A stretch of DNA of 64,000 nucleotides, taken from positions 29,297,613 to 29,361,612 of the forward strand of contig CM030708.1 in NCBI GenBank assembly GCA_017979445.1, in the 5' to 3' direction. Below the pieces are notes generated by a model that worked only from the letters and a program-made list of their open reading frames with translations, was not told the origin of the DNA and made no database searches. Position numbers and translations under genes: made by a program. This stretch comes from Akebia trifoliata. Taxonomy: Eukaryota; Streptophyta; Magnoliopsida; Ranunculales; Lardizabalaceae. Positions 59,364-64,000 of this stretch are shown in pieces. Every line of letters starts with the position of its first letter. The stretch's first letter is position 1.

Positions 59364-60998
59364 CACCTTCGATCAAGTTCAAATTGGAGTTTTTTTTTTT
59401 TAATCAAATTTTTTTCATGAAATCTAGAAAGCTATGTTGATAATTCAAGATGGCCCAACAAACCATAGTAAGATTGGAATTCTTACTAAGTTAGTCATGT
59501 TAGCCTAATTCAAAAAGTAAGGTTTGTTAAGTAACAAGCTTGAAAAGTAATGGAGTTTTTTAATAAAATTGCAACAATAGGTCGGCCATGTAAATCTTTC
59601 TTTATTATATAGATTTTAGAAACCTAGGATCTTTAAATCGGTGATATGCCCCCCTTGACCTCTTTTTTGACAGACTAATGAAAATTGACCTAAATACCTT
59701 CATCTTAAACCTCGTGCAACAAATAGTTGGAAATGCTTTCAAAAACTAATTATCTTCAAGTCCTTCAACATTTATGGTAAATTATTTTTAATTTCTTTAA
59801 CCTCATCTTCAATCCATTATTTTCAACCTCGTCTTTAATTCTTGTGAAAAACCCCTTCTTTTATACCTCAATTCCAAAAGCCTTGGATAAGTGAAAATGT
59901 CATTGTTTTGAAAATATAGGAATATTTCAAATGTTCACAATTTTTTTTATTTTTTTGATATATCTAAATCACCCTTAAATTCATAATATATTTAAAGAGT
60001 TGGGAAACCTTGGGCCTGTGAAAGAGGACTAATAAAGAAAAACAAAATCTTCACCATGTAAATACAAAAGCAACAATTGGGATTTATTAACGACATACAT
60101 GAAAGATTCTCGGGATACATGTTTTATGCTTGCCGTTGGATTTCATATTTGCATAATCAGAATTTTGTGTTTCTTTATGAGCAATTTTTCTTTTAATAAG
60201 TTACAACCACCACTCTGTTAAATTTATTGGTTTTATGAGCCACTGTTCATGATTCTATGGATCCCAATCTATATTTAAAACAGTTCTAAAGCAGACTGCA
60301 AAGCAACTTCGAGGTCATGAGTTCAAGTCCAGTTTACCCATAAATAAAAAAAATTGTATAAGGGTTTCGTTTCATCCGTCTCAAGTCTCAACAACTAGCG
60401 TTTATTCCTCCAAGCTATTCATGCATGAAGATCACCATATGTATGCTTGGCTTCGGTTGTCAGCGCTAGGAAGATTGGACCGGAGCATACGTTGACAACT
60501 TGCCCTAAACACCATTAGACCTAAGCTCATTAAATCCAAGCCTGACTTTAATAGGCTCAAGTCAAGTTCAAATTGTGTTTCATGCTTTACAAAAATGTTA
60601 AATTGATGCACTATTTGATATTGTTTGGAATTGTTTGATATTAATTTTCATCTAAATAAAGATACAATCTCCATCTTAGTTAAATATTTATTCATGCACC
60701 TAACTCTACTTTTTGCAGCCAAGGTGGACCGAGTTAACAAGCCAATTAAAATAACAGTCCTAGATTCACGTGTTAGACATTATATCAGGAGACCGAGATG
60801 ACTCACCTAGTTCACTCGGTCTCGGATAAGTTTTAATGGTTTGTTGGCATTGAATGGAGCTCCAAATAACTCGCATGCATGCATGCATACCCACATTTAG
60901 CATATAGAAGCACAAGTATGTGACGCACAAGGAGATCTAACTATAGATGGTGATTGGAAACACAAGTATGTGCCTTGGTGGTGGTGATTGATGTCGAC
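59364..60998. other. Intergenic region and USP gene promoter side
   Basis: No gene is seen. A CATGCATGCATGCATAC run (60876-60892) lies about 110 bp upstream of the USP start codon; CATGCATG is the RY-type motif of plant promoters, but its role here is unknown. Confidence 0.5.
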
Positions 60999-62685
60999 AT
61001 GGAGGAGGCGGTGGGCCGTAGGAAGATAATGGTGGTAGCTGATCCTGGACGCGAATCATTGGCTGCACTCCAATGGGTTTTATCCCATTCTATCCTCGAA
61101 CACGACGACTTGATCCTCCTTCATGTCCAACAATGCTCCATCCATCATGGGGTTCCACATTTTCTTCCTTCCTTAAAAGACCTCCTCCATCTCCTTATCT
61201 AACTACAACCACCTCCTCCTCCTCTAGATCTTCGACTCTAGATCAATGTAGGGGGAATCTGGAATTTCTTGAAGAAATGAAGGGTGTATGCGAAGCTGTT
61301 CAACCCAAAGTGAGGGTGCAAATAGAGAAGGTGGAAATGGATGGGAGGGATAAGGCATCTGTCATTCTTCTTCAAACCAAGGTTTTTTCCATTGATCTCC
61401 TTGTCATAGGCCAGAGACGTAGTCTCTCATCTGCGATATTAGGGTGAGTTTTATTGCAAAGAAGATTTTTTTTTATTTTTTATTTTTTGTTTAGATAAAA
61501 GTCAATCTAAGATTTCACATAATCTTGGATTGACCAATCATATGAGTTCACGTGTGTTTAGACCATCCCCAATTTACAAAACTACCCTCATTGGGCTTCA
61601 TGCAAATGGTCATCTCAAATTCTGTGAAATCCTGAATTAAATTTTTTATGAGCGAAAATCTCATATGACTTTGTCTTGCTTAAGAGACTAATAGAAAACA
61701 ACATAAGCTCTCTTAACTTTGAATAAAACATTATCTTTAAATCTCATGAACAAAATAGGATTTTGTGGGAGTGAAAAGTTTCAAAAGAAAAATTACCCAA
61801 AAGTAAAAGACAATGGTGCGAATCAAACCAATACACCAAAAATACCTACAATTGATGTCTGTGGCTATAATGATGGTACCCTTGTTTTTGGGGTTTCGAG
61901 TAGTTATTTTCATATGTCACCCTTTCCATTCCACTTATGGAAAAACTTTGAAGTGGCCATGTTGCTGAAAATTTGGGAGGGCCCTCCTAACATCACACAT
62001 TGCTTTTTATGTTTTTTATTTCACGCCCTTATTTTTTTATTAATATTGGGATACCTCCTTGGAGACAGCACGTGTATTCTAAAAGAGGGAGTTCTACCAA
62101 AAATTTGAAGTAGGATGTTCACTTCAAAGTTTGTCTCCCTTTATGTGTGGCTTGTAACCTTCTTTTTGGACTTGGGACCCTTGGTAGTCCCTTCCCCAAA
62201 TTAGTCCTTAATTCCGCCAAGATTTCAACAGATGTGGTGTTATCTTTGATACCAAATGATACAAATTGACAAATACACAAAAAATGCCCAAGTATTAGTA
62301 TTGTCGTAACTCAGAAGTTAAACCTTCGAGTCATAACATATAATAGGATTTTGAGAAAAAAAATCAACCATTTTTTGCAAGAAGTGGAAGAGGAGAGCAT
62401 TTTATCATTTTTTTGGTCATCCTCTTGGAAGACTACCGTGAACAATTTAATTTAATTTTTATTTTATCCTGCTTTGATGAACATATATGTTTGTTTGGCT
62501 ACAATTACATAAACAGGCCTAGGTTGAGTGGAGGGATGCCTACAAGAGGGATAAGAGGAACTGAGCTAGCAGAGTATTTGATCGAGAACAGTGCTTGCAC
62601 ATGTGTTGGAGTACAAAAGAAGGGCCAAAATGGAGGCTATATTCTCAACTCCAAGACCCACAAAAATTTCTGGCTCCTTGCATAG
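60999..62685 (+). CDS. USP-like protein (adenine nucleotide alpha hydrolase-like, MRH6 type), frameshifted
   Basis: Two exons: 60999-61443 and 62517-62685, about 204 codons, with a GT-AG intron of 1,073 bp. The start is MEEAVGRRKIMVVADPGRES. The universal stress protein fold shows as ALQWVLSHSI, LILLHVQ, LLVIGQRRS, and the strongly conserved C-terminal block TELAEYLIENSACTCVGVQKKGQNGGY...NFWLLA. Exon 1 is 445 bases, one short of the phase needed: the reading moves from the frame ending in LILLHVQ to the frame with STFSSFLKRPPP between about 61125 and 61155. So there is a one-base deletion (or two-base insertion), or a sequence error. Relatives include Arabidopsis MRH6, linked to root hair growth. 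The biochemical role is not known. Confidence 0.72.
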
Positions 62686-64000
62686 TAAACTAACTTGAGC
62701 TCACTATAGCTACCCGGCACATTGAATGTTCTCTCATTGAAATACAATGGCAACATCAAAGTCTTATTCCAAAGATTTGAAGTCGGTTAAACAAATCTTG
62801 TTTCTCCACTCCACTTTATCTAGAGTCAAGTCTTTTGTTATTGAAAGGTGGTTTATATCGGTCTTCATTATCTTCATCTACGTTCTTTTGAAATTTTTTA
62901 TAATCTTTTAGGAACTTTACTTGAGTAGGTTTTTTTTTTTTTTGACTGGGATTGTGATAGAACATTGTTGAGTATGTCCAAATCGTCTTGATTGTCTTTC
63001 TTTTAATTTATCGTCTATTTGTATAACTCCTGAATTTTTCCGCGTGTTCATTTATAATTTTATCTTTTTGCATTTCGCTCATTTTATTTTCTATGTTTTC
63101 CTCTCTTTTTTTCAATGCATAATATGGACATACCATTAAAAGAAATGTTGGAAAAAATGTAGCAAGGAATTCATAAAAATAATCTGCTAAATCCTAATAC
63201 TCTAGAAAATAGTACTTTACAAACACTAATTCTAATCTCAAATCTCAAAGATAATTGCAATCTCTTTAGAAAACCATCTTATGGTAATCCTAATCTTAGT
63301 GAGATTATGATATGTTGTATCATATACAACTTTTTTATTTTATTTTTATGATGGAGTTATTTGAACTTATATCTGACTAAGGGGACTGGAAGAGCTAGGG
63401 CCAAAGCCAAGGCATATTACCCTCATTAACCTTCATCATGCATTTATTTGACCCAAAATATGTAAATTCCAAAATTGGCCGTGTCTTTAAAGATTATTGT
63501 CATTGAAGGACATTATCATCAATTCATGAATATGTGATGTTTTTGAAGATTTTATTTGTTGACGAATATTTCTTCAACGATCACACAACTTTACTCCTAT
63601 AATTCTCTATACAATTAAGTTAATAATTCAATTTCTCTATTGTTTCTTCTTTTAAATCAATGACAAGAAAAATAAATAAATGTTAATCGTGTCAAATTGA
63701 TTCGGTTGATTTTGAGTCGACTTCACGAGCTCTGGAACTACAAAATATAAAATGAATAAATAAATAAATAAAACATTGATGAGAGGATCCAAATCCACCA
63801 TTAGAGAGATTAAAGACTGCAAAACTTAAAGTATCTTTATAAGAGGTCAAATAATAGAAATATAGATTATATTTAAAGGGATTGAACAATGTTTTTGTTT
63901 TGTGTTTGATGAAATGTCATTGACCTAAACAAACATTAATAATGGTTCATATAAGGTTGTCATAAGTAGTTGATGAGTCACAAACCAATAGAAAATATGT
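62686..64000. other. Gene-poor right edge
   Basis: No gene or clear element is supported. The sequence is AT-rich, with a T run at 62931-62943. Confidence 0.5.

Noticed and set aside
61719..62108. 129-codon open frame in the USP intron
   Set aside because: No motif and no family match, and it lies wholly inside an intron bounded by good GT-AG sites.

Overview
This window looks like nuclear DNA from a flowering plant, probably a dicot. The evidence is AT-rich intergenic DNA, GT-AG introns, and genes with clear plant-only relatives: a SUVH2/SUVH9-type SRA-SET protein, a MUR3-type xyloglucan galactosyltransferase, tau-class glutathione S-transferases, a plant nitrobindin and a plant mobile domain gene. 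I cannot name the species. Much of the window is transposon-derived. No prokaryotic, viral or CRISPR features were seen. No searches were run: family calls come from reading translations and motifs, and exon borders from GT-AG sites, reading phase and family conservation.

Layout. 1-6.1 kb: a decayed Ty1/copia element on the minus strand (LTR, tRNA-Met primer site, gag, start of pol), interrupted by a 4.07-kb solo-LTR-like insertion with a perfect 5-bp target duplication. That insertion itself holds a hAT-type MITE with a perfect 8-bp target duplication. 6-10.8 kb: gene-poor, with a decayed retroelement-like stretch. 10.9-12.8 kb: the first three coding exons of a DENN-domain gene (minus), with the rest not visible. 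13-22 kb: gene-poor and repeat-rich, with a T17G25 tract, four ~230-bp tandem units, an orphan exon-like segment and a 1-kb foldback element. 22.15-27.53 kb: a four-exon nitrobindin gene (plus). 29.18-31.10 kb: an intact intronless SUVH9/SUVH2-type gene (plus).

37-48.7 kb: a tandemly duplicated block. The left copy has intact MUR3 (plus) and an intact two-exon tau GST (minus). The right copy has a broken MUR3 fragment and a second intact tau GST whose intron carries two MITEs. A relic of a third GST 5' end lies between. The two GSTs are almost identical in exon 1 but only about 76% identical (protein) in exon 2, which suggests gene conversion.

50,242-59,354: the most interesting object, a 9,113-bp Mutator-like element (MULE) with long terminal inverted repeats and a perfect 9-bp target duplication. 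It carries a mudrA-like transposase (plus, three apparent frameshifts) facing a six-exon plant mobile domain (PMD) gene (minus, one apparent frameshift). The PMD gene sits where maize MuDR has mudrB. Between the convergent genes is a higher-order tandem array whose monomer also occurs in the centre of the foldback element at 19 kb. The PMD upstream side holds a striking GATC-palindrome field. 61.0-62.7 kb: a two-exon USP-like (MRH6-type) gene (plus) with one apparent frameshift in exon 1. The rest shows no genes I can support.
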